A DNA stretch of 45,263 nucleotides from an uncultured Ulvibacter sp. (GCA_938041335.1 CALIAF010000012.1:1-45263), one strand, 5' to 3'; positions 9,170-16,651 are shown, counted from the first letter of the stretch. Translations and numbers: made by a program. The notes: generated from the sequence alone by a model not told the origin.

Positions 9170-9427
9170 TTATAGCAACATAGAAAGTTCTGTCATTTTT
9201 TTGGTCACTTGATTTATCCCAATAATGACCCCAGACATACCAGAAGTGGCACGTACTATTCTTAATTTTAAAGATGCTTTGTCTATTTCATTTACAAGTA
9301 CATGAAACTTGAAGTACTTTACAAAAGCGCCTAATAAAATACGTATAGTACGATTTCCATTTGTTTCTTCTATTTTTTGATAGTTTCTGCCTAACAGTAA
9401 TTTGTCTGCCTTTTGGTATGGCTCCAA
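9170..9427 (-). CDS. Doubtful hypothetical ORF, possibly the end of a decayed gene
   Basis: The gap 9132-9567 (436 bases) holds no recognisable gene except this 85-residue reading frame. It has no ATG near its beginning (TTG at 9427 is the only option). An in-frame TAA stands 15 bases further upstream at 9443-9445, and beyond that stop the same frame is open again for about 30 codons. The codon choice looks gene-like (lysine and isoleucine rich, mixed synonymous codons), and the C-terminal half reads as a basic beta-rich domain (LKLRIVRATSGMSGVIIGI). I recognise no family. It could be a genuine small protein, a pseudogene remnant, or chance. Confidence 0.3.
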   Translation of the reverse strand: MEPYQKADKLLLGRNYQKIEETNGNRTIRILLGAFVKYFKFHVLVNEIDKASLKLRIVRATSGMSGVIIGINQVTKKMTELSMLL

Positions 9428-9567
9428 ATGAGATATTCCCGTTTATGCAAATGAAATTTGGTCTTTAGAGCTCCCTTGATCTTTAGAAAAATGTGCCTTA
9501 TTTAATAGTATAATCGTTCTTACAATAGGTCTATCTTGAGCTTAAAAGTAAAACATGACTATGCGGT

Positions 9568-10500
9568 CTATGCGGTAACACTACTTTCAGCCTTCATTTT
9601 CTGTCTCATCTGCTTAATAGTTAATGTGCTGCCATCGTGACTCCAACCTGGAGGGCCAAAAACGTACATAAACTTGTGGCGCCAATTTTTAGATTTTTTG
9701 GTGTCATTCCAGATATCCTTATACTCGTGTGTTAATATGGTCCAAATATTATAAGAATTTGGTGGTTTTGAGACTCCATACTCAATGTCAATATCTTCAT
9801 CTAGTTCTTTCCAAGTGCCAAAAATCTTATCAAATATATTAAGAAAACCTCCGTGATTCTTATCCATATACTCAATGTTTCTGGCGTGATGCACTTGATG
9901 CATCGTGTGTGTATTAAATATCTTTTCTATAATTCCCATTTTAGGAATATACGTAGAGTGCAATTGAAACTGCCATAGTGCTTCAATACCAAGGCAAACA
10001 ACAAGCATTTCTGGCGGAAATCCTATGGCGCAAATCCACATATAGAAAAAGGGTTTATATAAAATGGTAAACCAACCATTTCTAACCGCGGTCCCTAAAT
10101 TAAAATTGTCGGAAGAATGGTGCACTATATGCGCTGCCCAGAAAAACCGTACCATATGATTCTGTCTGTGAAACCAGTAATAGCTAAAATCGTCTAATAG
10201 CTGACAAATTATCCAAACATACCAAGCATATCCAAATGACTCCCATCCCATAATATTGGTGCGAACACCGGCAATTTCAGGATTAAAAATCTCATAGACA
10301 AAGTTAAAAATTACAATGGCCGATATTGTTTTTAATAAAGGCGCAAGTATTGCAGAGCCAAAACCAAATGTTAAGCTGGAGAATAGATCTTTCCAGTTGT
10401 AAAGCTCTTTGTGGTCGTGCGTTTTGCTATAAGTTAGTTCAAGAAGGATGAACGCTAAAAAGCAGGGGGCTCCATATACTAGTGGGTTAGTAAAATCCAA
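9568..10500 (-). CDS. Sterol desaturase / fatty acid hydroxylase family membrane protein
   Basis: A membrane di-iron enzyme of the fatty-acid-hydroxylase superfamily, 310 residues. The histidine clusters that bind iron are visible: HRQNH, HIVHHSS, and HQVHHARN, spaced among hydrophobic segments near the N-terminus (LVYGAPCFLAFILLEL), residues 50-70, and around the second cluster (MWICAIGFPPEMLVVCLGI). Such enzymes hydroxylate or desaturate lipids, sterols or carotenoids; the substrate cannot be told. The frame begins at TTG with a TAA immediately in front, and the first ATG lies about 80 codons in, so TTG is the only start that keeps the first membrane segments. The gene is monocistronic and tail-to-tail with ppx across the gap at 9132-9567. 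Confidence 0.9.
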   Translation of the reverse strand: MDFTNPLVYGAPCFLAFILLELTYSKTHDHKELYNWKDLFSSLTFGFGSAILAPLLKTISAIVIFNFVYEIFNPEIAGVRTNIMGWESFGYAWYVWIICQLLDDFSYYWFHRQNHMVRFFWAAHIVHHSSDNFNLGTAVRNGWFTILYKPFFYMWICAIGFPPEMLVVCLGIEALWQFQLHSTYIPKMGIIEKIFNTHTMHQVHHARNIEYMDKNHGGFLNIFDKIFGTWKELDEDIDIEYGVSKPPNSYNIWTILTHEYKDIWNDTKKSKNWRHKFMYVFGPPGWSHDGSTLTIKQMRQKMKAESSVTA

Positions 10501-10642
10501 TTATCTTTTATTTAAAGTTTTGCGCAATATAGGTAATAAAACATTTGTTTAAGATATAATGCATAAGCTTAATCATTTTTATTAGAATAATGATCTATTT
10601 TCTATCAAATTACATTTCAGTAAATAGGAGTTATAGATATCA

Positions 10643-11242
10643 TTATCCGTGTATTGACTCTCCTTTACTTAGGTCTTTCATTATTTCTGCTTCAAAGTCT
10701 AAAAGGTCTTTCCATTTTTGATCCACCTCTGTTCGGTCTCCATATTGTCGCGCAAAGCCTAAAAACATGTTGTAATGATTAGCTTCACTTACCATTAAGT
10801 TACGATAAAATTCTGCCAGATCTTTATCTTCCAGTTCTTCACTTAATAATCTAAAGCGTTCGCAACTTCTAGCTTCAATTAAAGCTGCGTATAATAACCG
10901 ATGCACAAGCTGGGTAGTTCTGCTTCCACCTTTGGGAAAGAACTTCATAATCGCAATAACGTACTCGTCTTTGCGGTCGCGCCCCATAACCCAACCATTT
11001 GCAATAATTCTGTCATGAACCATCTTAAAGTGGCTTATTTCTTCTTTGACAAGTAGCACCATTTCTTGAACTAGTGCTGTATATTCAGGAAATGACACGA
11101 TAAGTGAAATTGCAGTAGAGGTGGCCTTTTGCTCACAATAGGCGTGGTCTGTTAATATCTCTTCAACATTTTTTTCAACAATGTTTACCCATCTTGGGTC
11201 TGTGGGTAGTCTGAGTCCTAACATTTTTAATTGGTTTGCCAT
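10643..11242 (-). CDS. miaE: tRNA-(ms2io6A)-hydroxylase (MiaE family)
   Basis: A non-haem di-iron ferritin-like hydroxylase that modifies the isopentenyl adenosine at tRNA position 37. The protein has 199 residues from the ATG at 11242; an alternative ATG 6 codons later (MLGLRLPTDPRW) may be the true start. Iron ligands are expected in EEILTDHAYCEQKA, EEISHFKMVH, EARSCERF and EANHYNMF, the four-helix E/ExxH pattern. It lies 18 bases behind the dnaX tau stop on the same strand and is probably co-transcribed with it. Nothing suggests truncation. Confidence 0.92.
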   Translation of the reverse strand: MANQLKMLGLRLPTDPRWVNIVEKNVEEILTDHAYCEQKATSTAISLIVSFPEYTALVQEMVLLVKEEISHFKMVHDRIIANGWVMGRDRKDEYVIAIMKFFPKGGSRTTQLVHRLLYAALIEARSCERFRLLSEELEDKDLAEFYRNLMVSEANHYNMFLGFARQYGDRTEVDQKWKDLLDFEAEIMKDLSKGESIHG

Positions 11243-11260
11243 AAAAAAGGTTTAACGAGC

Positions 11261-13152
11261 CTATAAATCTAGATCGAAGGTTTGTCTTAGCTTATCCAGT
11301 AATGGATTCTTCTGGTTGAGTTTATCAAATTTCTCTCGAGTAGTATATGCGTATTTTTTTGCTACCTCTTCGTTCACTTCAATAGAGAGGTCAATGTTGT
11401 AATTGTTTAATTTTTTCTTGATAAACCCTAAAAGATCACCTTGTTCACGTTCTACCTCAAGTTTGATCGTGTTATTTGGAAAAATAAGATGTATTAATTC
11501 TCCCTCTACTCTTGGCTCGCCCATGGTTAAATGAGAAAAAAGGATGTGTTTCCCTTCTTTTTGCACTTGCGCGGTGTATTCTTTCCAAACTGCTATGAGG
11601 GTTTCTTCTTTAAATGGATCTGTAGGTAAGTTTTGCGAATCTGGCTGCTGGGACTGCAGTTCTCGCTGCATTTTTTGCTTTTCCTGAATGCTTTTTATGG
11701 AGAGTCCAGAAATTTTACGTTCCGATCTTTTCACTTCAATAACTGGACGTGATTCTGTCTTTTTTATTTCTTCCGAAATAGGTTGTGTTTCAACCATAGG
11801 AGGATGTATTGAAGCAGAAGCTATAATGGGCTCTGTGTGTAATTCTGTTTTTTGAGTAGCAGGAATTCCAGGTGGTACTATTTCCGAAGTAGGCTCAGTC
11901 ACCATATGTTGTTCTTCTGAGATCGCACCTTCTTTCGGTATTATTTCTTCTCCTTCTGTATTAGTAGGAACAGTAACAGGTGCAGATGTAACATCTAATC
12001 GTTCTACTGGTGATACTAGCTGCCCTTTAAAATAGGAGGGAGGCAACACAAAGCGTTTTTCTGAATTTAGTTGGCTATTGGACTTTTTTTTTCCTCATTT
12101 GCCGTTATTGAGGCCAATTGCATTAAGCAAAGCTCCACTAACAATCTTTGGTTTCGGCTAGTCTTGTATTTCAAATCACAATCATTTGAAATCTTGATGC
12201 CTTCAATTAAAAAGCTTTTGGGCGCTTTTTGAGATTGCTCAAAATACATTTTCTTAACTTGCTCGCCTACTTCTAGAAGTGCTATGGTTTCTTGATTTTG
12301 GCACACTAAAAGATCTCTAAAGTGAGATGCCAGACCCATTATAAAATGATGACCGTCAAAACCTTTAGATAAGATGTCATTATAGTCTACGAGGGACTGC
12401 GGTATATTATTACTTAGCAGTAATATTGTTATTTTAAAATAATAGGTATAATCTAAAACATTGAGGTTTTGAGTGACGGCCTCTCTTGTCAAGTTTTTAC
12501 CACTAAAACTAACCACTCTATCAAAAATAGAGAGTGCATCACGCAGCGCACCATCTGCTTTTTGAGCAATAATGTGTAAGGCGTCATCTTCTGCCTCTAC
12601 TTGCTCCGCTTTTGCCACTACTTTAAGATGCCCTTTAATGTCTTGAACAGTAATCCGTCTAAAATCAAATATCTGGCATCTGGATAAAATGGTAGGGATG
12701 ATCTTATGTTTTTCTGTTGTTGCAAGTATAAATATTGCGTGTTTTGGCGGCTCTTCTAGGGTTTTTAAAAAGGCGTTAAATGCCGCAGAAGATAGCATGT
12801 GTACTTCATCAATAATATATACTTTATACTTTCCAGTTTGCGGTGGGATACGTACTTGGTCTGTTAGATTCCTAATGTCATCTACAGAGTTGTTAGAAGC
12901 CGCATCTAGTTCAAATACATTAAAAGCAAAATCTTCATCTGCTTTTTCTGTACCATCACTGTTAATCTTTTTTGCAAGTATACGTGCACAGCTTGTTTTT
13001 CCTACTCCTCTTGGACCAGTAAAGAGTAATGCTTGGGCCAAATGGTTATTGTCTATGGCATTCTCTAAAGTACTTGTAATGGCTTGTTGCCCCACAACTT
13101 CTTTAAAAGTAGTGGGCCTGTATTTTCGTGCCGAAACAATAAATGGTTCCAT
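11261..13152 (-). CDS. dnaX: DNA polymerase III tau subunit, read through a -1 shift at A9
   Basis: Clamp-loader/organiser subunit of DNA polymerase III. Full length needs a -1 shift at the A9 run on the minus strand (12092-12084), giving 630 residues, near the usual length for this family. Residues 1-360 are the AAA+ core. After the run the -1 frame reads through KRFVLPPSYFKG, then a Pro/Glu/Thr-rich linker of about 140 residues, and ends in a compact domain (LIFPNNTIKLEVEREQGDL to LRQTFDLDL) that I recognise as the flavobacterial DnaX C-terminus. The -1 frame has a TGA at 12097-12095 and the zero frame a TAA at 12069-12067, so the switch must fall between them. miaE follows after 18 bases. 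A single-base sequencing error in the run is the alternative. Confidence 0.8.
12067..13152 (-). CDS. dnaX: DNA polymerase III gamma-length product (zero frame of dnaX)
   Basis: The unshifted product of dnaX has 361 residues starting MEPFIVSARKYRPTTF. It contains Walker A GPRGVGKTS, Walker B IIDEVHML, sensor/SRC segment LSRCQIFDF, and the oligomerisation domain, and ends EEKKSPIAN right after the A9 run. That equals domains I-III, the part that makes a clamp loader, so the short form should be functional as gamma. The ATG at 13152 was chosen because it begins the conserved core and has a promoter box just in front; the frame is open upstream to 13329 without meaning. The four cysteines of the usual DnaX zinc module after Walker A are absent (ARILAKKINSDGTEKADED), as in other Bacteroidota. 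Confidence 0.88.
   Translation of the reverse strand: MEPFIVSARKYRPTTFKEVVGQQAITSTLENAIDNNHLAQALLFTGPRGVGKTSCARILAKKINSDGTEKADEDFAFNVFELDAASNNSVDDIRNLTDQVRIPPQTGKYKVYIIDEVHMLSSAAFNAFLKTLEEPPKHAIFILATTEKHKIIPTILSRCQIFDFRRITVQDIKGHLKVVAKAEQVEAEDDALHIIAQKADGALRDALSIFDRVVSFSGKNLTREAVTQNLNVLDYTYYFKITILLLSNNIPQSLVDYNDILSKGFDGHHFIMGLASHFRDLLVCQNQETIALLEVGEQVKKMYFEQSQKAPKSFLIEGIKISNDCDLKYKTSRNQRLLVELCLMQLASITANEEKKSPIAN
12084..12092 (-). other. A9 slippery run (programmed frameshift or transcript slippage)
   Basis: On the minus strand the zero-frame codons are GAG GAA AAA AAA AGT, so the run contains the heptamer A AAA AAA, a classical -1 slippery site, and nine A's is also the length at which RNA polymerase slips in Thermus dnaX. 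The zero frame stops five codons after the run. GAGG abuts the run on its 5' side, too close for the Shine-Dalgarno stimulator used in E. coli dnaX, and I see no clear stem-loop downstream, so slippage during transcription is the likelier mechanism. Confidence 0.7.
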
Positions 13153-13159
13153 AGAAAAA

Positions 13160-13167
13160 CAAAGATA
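13160..13167 (-). promoter_or_regulatory. -7 box of dnaX, almost at the start codon
   Basis: TATCTTTG on the minus strand is a perfect TAnnTTTG. It ends seven bases before the dnaX ATG (13152), so transcription would begin within a few bases of the start codon and the mRNA would be leaderless or nearly so. No -33 TTTG at the usual distance was found. Confidence 0.55.
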
Positions 13168-13391
13168 ACCATGTGCTTTAAGTAATAGAAAAATAGGACA
13201 ACCATTTTTATCCTTTTTATTAACATTGAACTCATGTATGCTTTTTGTGTTGAAGCGAAAATTAGGAACTTTGAAGTTAAATGAAGGTTTTTTAAAAAGC
13301 ATAGCATCGCTACAGAGATTAAAAATCAAGATTCAACTGAAAAAGAACAATTTTTTAGCAAATAGAAAAAGTATAAATGAGTTCATTCATC

Positions 13392-13399
13392 TACCTTTG
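13392..13399 (+). promoter_or_regulatory. -7 box of the RNase P RNA gene
   Basis: TACCTTTG matches TAnnTTTG exactly and ends five bases before the GCAGACC that starts helix P1 of the RNase P RNA. The 250-base gap between dnaX and rnpB (13153-13403) holds this promoter and that of dnaX, facing apart, and no gene. Confidence 0.7.
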
Positions 13400-13403
13400 C
13401 GAC

Positions 13404-13733
13404 GCAGACCGCCTTATCGCCGTCCGCCTTAGGCGGAAGGAGGAAAGTCCGAGCACCATAGGGAAGCATAGCGGCTAACGGCCGTCGTCCCGAACTAGTT
13501 TCGGGAAAGGACCAGTGCAACAGAAAGTATGTACAGGTAATGCTGTAGTGAAACCAGGTAAACTCTATGCGGTGAAATGTCACGTAAACTAGTGACTCGA
13601 TGAAAATCGGGAGAGGGTTCCTGCCCGATGCTAGAGGGTAGACAGATGGAGCAATCGAGTAATTGATTGCCTAGATAAATGATAAGGATTCACCTTTGTG
13701 AATACAGAACTCGGCTTATAGGTCTGCTTTTTT
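13404..13733 (+). ncRNA. rnpB: RNase P RNA (class A)
   Basis: Catalytic RNA of ribonuclease P, which cuts the 5' leader from tRNA precursors. The 5' GCAGACC pairs with GGTCTGC at 13721-13727 to form helix P1. The universally conserved GGAGGAAAGTCCGAGC (P4 strand, near 13438) and ACAGAACTCGGCTTAT near the 3' end (13704 onward) are present, as are the internal ACAGAAAG and GAAACCAGGTAAAC segments. A T-run after P1 (13728-13733) acts as the end. The length of about 330 nt fits a compact bacterial form. The P3 region is a very GC-rich hairpin (TCCGCCTTAGGCGGA, 13423-13437). The 3' boundary is approximate. Confidence 0.96.
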
Positions 13734-14100
13734 ATTCTCTTAATAAATTTTTTACAAAACCTTCACATTCTTCCATGGTGTAGCATGGCAAGAATGGGAT
13801 GTCAAAAAAGCCTTTTTCAAAAATAGATTTTCGATAACCAACTGATCCATAGCATAAAACAGCTATTCCCATAAGATTTGGGGTGGCTGATATTTTACTG
13901 AAAGTTGAGGCCTCTAAATGATAATCCTATTTTCGATTAGAAATATAAGCGAAAGGTTTGTCTTTAAACTGCTCTAAAAACAATGTTGTTATTTGCATAT
14001 ACTTATCATAATCAATAATGACATTCTCTTTAACTACCCCTATGGCATAATTATCATAGAATAAGTAGTCAACAAAATCAAGTGATATCTTTTTTGGCAC
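13732..14100 (-). pseudogene. Broken tandem copy of the STAS/SEC14-like gene (internal TAG)
   Basis: Translating the minus strand gives a protein that parallels the neighbour at 14132-14512 all along its length: KKISLDFVDYLFYDNY against KIINLDFVQVEIHANY, KPFAYISNRK against KKFGYISNRK, PNLMGIAVLCYGS against PNLLGFAVWCHSE, and IPFLPCYTMEECEGF against KPFEGFYTFEECKIW. Directly after ISNRK, where the intact copy has phenylalanine, this copy has TAG (13929-13927). The rest of the frame is open to a TAA at 13734-13732, which overlaps the T-run of rnpB coming from the other side. No ATG exists at the front; a GTG at 14100 is in the equivalent position. It is probably a recently inactivated duplicate. 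Confidence 0.82.
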
Positions 14101-14131
14101 CTTACTAGAATTAATAACTAAAGGTAATAAT

Positions 14132-14512
14132 TTAGTTCTTCGATATTAGAGTTTCAATCCAAATCTTGCATTCTTCAAAGGTATAAAACCCTTCAAATGG
14201 TTTACTGTTAAATGACTTTTCAAATTGAGTCGTATTAAAACTTGCCTCACTATGACACCAAACTGCAAATCCTAACAAGTTGGGGTACTTAACGGCGTCT
14301 TTGTAGCAGGTAGGGTCTACTGAGTAATCAAATTTTCTGTTAGAAATATATCCAAATTTTTTATTCGGATAATGAGTTTCAAAAAGAGTATAGAATGTCT
14401 CTAAATGCGCTGTACTAAAAACAATACCTTCTTGAATCGTAGAAATTAAATAATTGGCATGTATTTCAACCTGGACAAAGTCCAAATTGATGATTTTTGG
14501 GGAATGAAGCAT
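14132..14512 (-). CDS. STAS/SEC14-like small protein
   Basis: A 126-residue cytosolic protein. The order of strands and helices (LDFVQVEIHANYLISTI, then a helix, then KFGYISNRK, then LLGFAVWCH, and a closing helix EECKIWIETLI) fits the SpoIIAA-like STAS/SEC14 fold, and I recognise the family as frequent and multi-copy in flavobacteria. Function unknown. It starts five bases after the rsmD stop codon, so it is the downstream gene of the rsmD transcript, and a second, stop-interrupted copy follows 31 bases later, pointing to a local tandem duplication. Confidence 0.85.
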   Translation of the reverse strand: MLHSPKIINLDFVQVEIHANYLISTIQEGIVFSTAHLETFYTLFETHYPNKKFGYISNRKFDYSVDPTCYKDAVKYPNLLGFAVWCHSEASFNTTQFEKSFNSKPFEGFYTFEECKIWIETLISKN

Positions 14513-14517
14513 ATATA

Positions 14518-15054
14518 TTATTTGGGGAAAAAACTAAAAACAGAACCACCATATTTTCTGGATTCTTCAAAATGTGGTACTGCTGATAAGTCTGTATGTT
14601 TAGTGTGCTCAATGATAAGAAAACCTTCTTCCTTTAGCAAGTTATTTTCAAAAATAATTTTCACAATAGTACTTAATTGCTCTACCTCAAAGTTATAGGG
14701 TGGATCGGCAAAAATGAATGAAAACTGTTCTTTAGTTTTATTCAAATATTTAAAGACATCAGACTTTATAGATACAATATCAAAGTCTAATTGTTCGGCA
14801 GTTTCAGATATAAATTTTGCGCAGCCATAATGTCCATCAACTGCTGTTACACGTTCTGCGCCTCTAGAGGCGCACTCATATGCTATATTACCCGTTCCAC
14901 TAAATAAATCTAAAACGGTAGACTCATACATGTCAAGTCTATGGTGTAGAATATTAAAAAGACCTTCTTTTGCAAAATCTGTGGTGGGACGCACGGGTAA
15001 ATTCTTGGGTGCCGTTAATCTTTTTCCTTTATGAGTTCCAGAAATTATACGCAT
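14518..15054 (-). CDS. rsmD: 16S rRNA (guanine(966)-N2)-methyltransferase RsmD
   Basis: A SAM-dependent methyltransferase that methylates G966 of 16S rRNA. The protein is 178 residues, the normal size. It begins with the family signature MRIISGTHKGKRL and RPTTDFAKEGLFNIL, has the SAM-binding loop VLDLFSGTGNIAYE, an acidic turn TAVDGH, and the catalytic DPPYNF. It starts three bases after the DUF3822 stop, within a tight minus-strand operon (16528 to about 14132). Confidence 0.96.
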   Translation of the reverse strand: MRIISGTHKGKRLTAPKNLPVRPTTDFAKEGLFNILHHRLDMYESTVLDLFSGTGNIAYECASRGAERVTAVDGHYGCAKFISETAEQLDFDIVSIKSDVFKYLNKTKEQFSFIFADPPYNFEVEQLSTIVKIIFENNLLKEEGFLIIEHTKHTDLSAVPHFEESRKYGGSVFSFFPK

Positions 15055-15057
15055 TTA

Positions 15058-15876
15058 TTAGTAGGAGTTAGAGAGTACTAGTTGTGTGGGGTGATGCACA
15101 TCATTATCAGTAATTACATTAAAATTTCCGTCGAGCAACACTATATTCTTAATGTATTTTTCTGAAATAGAATACAATTCACTTTGTTTAAATTGATGTC
15201 CAATTATTGCTACAGTGGCTTCTTCTGGCAGAATTTTTAATTGTTCAAAGGTAAATAAGATATAGTATAAAAAATCTTCTGGTGTTTTATAAGCGTATGA
15301 GTTGCAAATTTGAAGCTTTTGTTTATTGTAAATCACTAAATCAAATTCTTCATCTCTAACATTTACTAAAATGGTGTCTGTGTTTTTAGATTTAAAGATA
15401 GCCGCGCTTTGGTCTAAAAATTTAGATATATGATGAAAGTAGCTAAAACTCCCTACGGCGTCAAAAAAGTAATTGTTGATATTCATAAAAGGGACATAAA
15501 CAACGACCATATCTAATGCCTCAATCTTGTCATGAGCAATAAAATCTGTTGCCAGTATTTTAGAATTGAACTTTAAATAATCACTACTTCTTTTTTCATT
15601 AAAAAGCGATGCAGGTACTAAGGTGTAAAGAGAAGAAGCATAATGAATCTCCACAGATTCAAAACGTGTAATCTGTATGTTGTTTTTTGCTATTAATTGC
15701 TGAAAAACTATCAGAAGTTCTTCTGGGGTTCCATTATTGGCAAGTTTTTCTTGAAAAAAAACAAACGCTTTCTTATCATTGGGGGATAAAAAAGAAAGTC
15801 CATTCAATGAAAATTGAACGGACAGTTTCTTTGTGTTTGAGGTGATGCTATTATTGTTTGTCTTTTGCAGTGTCAT
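15058..15876 (-). CDS. DUF3822 family protein
   Basis: A Bacteroidota-specific family of unknown function that resembles an actin-like/ASKHA fold (my recollection of the family; not shown by motif). Starting at the ATG at 15876 (MTLQKTNN) it has 272 residues; the open frame extends to 15897, but this ATG fits the family start. The N-terminus KKLSVQFSLNGLSFLSPNDK is characteristic. The start lies 26 bases inside the 3' end of the upstream gene, so translation is probably coupled. Its constant position in front of rsmD suggests a shared transcript, not a proven role in RNA modification. Confidence 0.88.
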   Translation of the reverse strand: MTLQKTNNNSITSNTKKLSVQFSLNGLSFLSPNDKKAFVFFQEKLANNGTPEELLIVFQQLIAKNNIQITRFESVEIHYASSLYTLVPASLFNEKRSSDYLKFNSKILATDFIAHDKIEALDMVVVYVPFMNINNYFFDAVGSFSYFHHISKFLDQSAAIFKSKNTDTILVNVRDEEFDLVIYNKQKLQICNSYAYKTPEDFLYYILFTFEQLKILPEEATVAIIGHQFKQSELYSISEKYIKNIVLLDGNFNVITDNDVHHPTQLVLSNSY

Positions 15877-16528
15877 ATAACTTAGGCCAATTACCACTAG
15901 TATTTACATCTGTCATAGAACCTACACGAATTTCTGTACCTTTTATTCCTTCAACAGAGACTACTTGTAATTCTTGCATCAATAAGTCTTTCTTGCCAAG
16001 ATCTTCTAAAAGTTCTTGTTTTGAGATTTTGGCTTCAAAAACAGCATACATTGTTCCGTTCTTTTCAACCTGTCCTGCCTGCATTTTGATCTTTTTATTG
16101 AGACCTTCTACAGGAACATTCATCATTGTTTTATGACGATTGGTGTTTTTAAACAATGAATCTTTAACAGATTCAAAGCGTAAGGTATCTATAATGGTAG
16201 CTTCTGTATAGTATCCTCCTGTTTTTGCATCAAGACCATAAGCCCTGTTTTTCTTCTCATCAGCATATGAGGTATCTCTTCTTGCTGTAATAGCAAATTG
16301 TGCGGTATCAATAAAACGAGTCAAGCTATCATATGTGCCAGCAAAACTCCCTGTGATTTCTTGATGTGCCAATTGAGAAGCTCTAATATCTTTTAGATTA
16401 TTAATTACTTTCTGATAGCGTTCTACCTTGGTATTATTAAATTTTTCTGGCTCGCTAATAGAACTCCATAATTGGTAACCTAAAAATACAATAAGTGCCC
16501 AAAGAACAATCTGAATAACAATTTTCAT
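15851..16528 (-). CDS. Membrane-anchored protein with pilin-like N-terminus, unknown function
   Basis: A 225-residue protein with an N-terminal membrane segment (IVIQIVLWALIVFLGYQLW) followed by a charged helix (KVERYQKVINNLKDIRASQLAHQEITGSFAGTYDSLTRFI) that resembles the helix of type IV pilins and pseudopilins, although no prepilin cleavage glycine/Glu5 pattern can be seen. The rest should be outside the cytoplasm. It is the first gene of the operon with DUF3822 and rsmD and has a good -7 box 44 bases upstream. I know homologues only as hypothetical proteins of flavobacteria. Confidence 0.82.
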   Translation of the reverse strand: MKIVIQIVLWALIVFLGYQLWSSISEPEKFNNTKVERYQKVINNLKDIRASQLAHQEITGSFAGTYDSLTRFIDTAQFAITARRDTSYADEKKNRAYGLDAKTGGYYTEATIIDTLRFESVKDSLFKNTNRHKTMMNVPVEGLNKKIKMQAGQVEKNGTMYAVFEAKISKQELLEDLGKKDLLMQELQVVSVEGIKGTEIRVGSMTDVNTSGNWPKLYDTAKDKQ

Positions 16529-16571
16529 TAGTGGATAGTTTTAATTTTCTAAATTTAAAATAGGTCTATCG

Positions 16572-16579
16572 CAAATCTA
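16572..16579 (-). promoter_or_regulatory. -7 box of the rsmD operon
   Basis: TAGATTTG on the minus strand matches TAnnTTTG, 44 bases before the ATG at 16528. On the other strand TATCTTTA at 16625-16632 (7 of 8 matches) may serve the divergent helicase gene starting at 16652. Confidence 0.55.
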
Positions 16580-16651
16580 CAATTTTTTTTTGTTCGTAAA
16601 AGGTTTAGCCCAAAAAAACATGGCTATCTTTAACCCTTCTATTTACAACCT

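Noticed and set aside
11261-12049. A separate gene starting at the TTG at 12049
   Set aside because: Its residues continue the DnaX protein, the -1 frame is open back through the A9 run, and no promoter or start signal exists at 12049.
13226-13583. Short ORFs on both strands around rnpB
   Set aside because: They overlap the RNase P RNA and promoter, have no homologous look, and are explained by absence of stops in GC-rich RNA-gene sequence.
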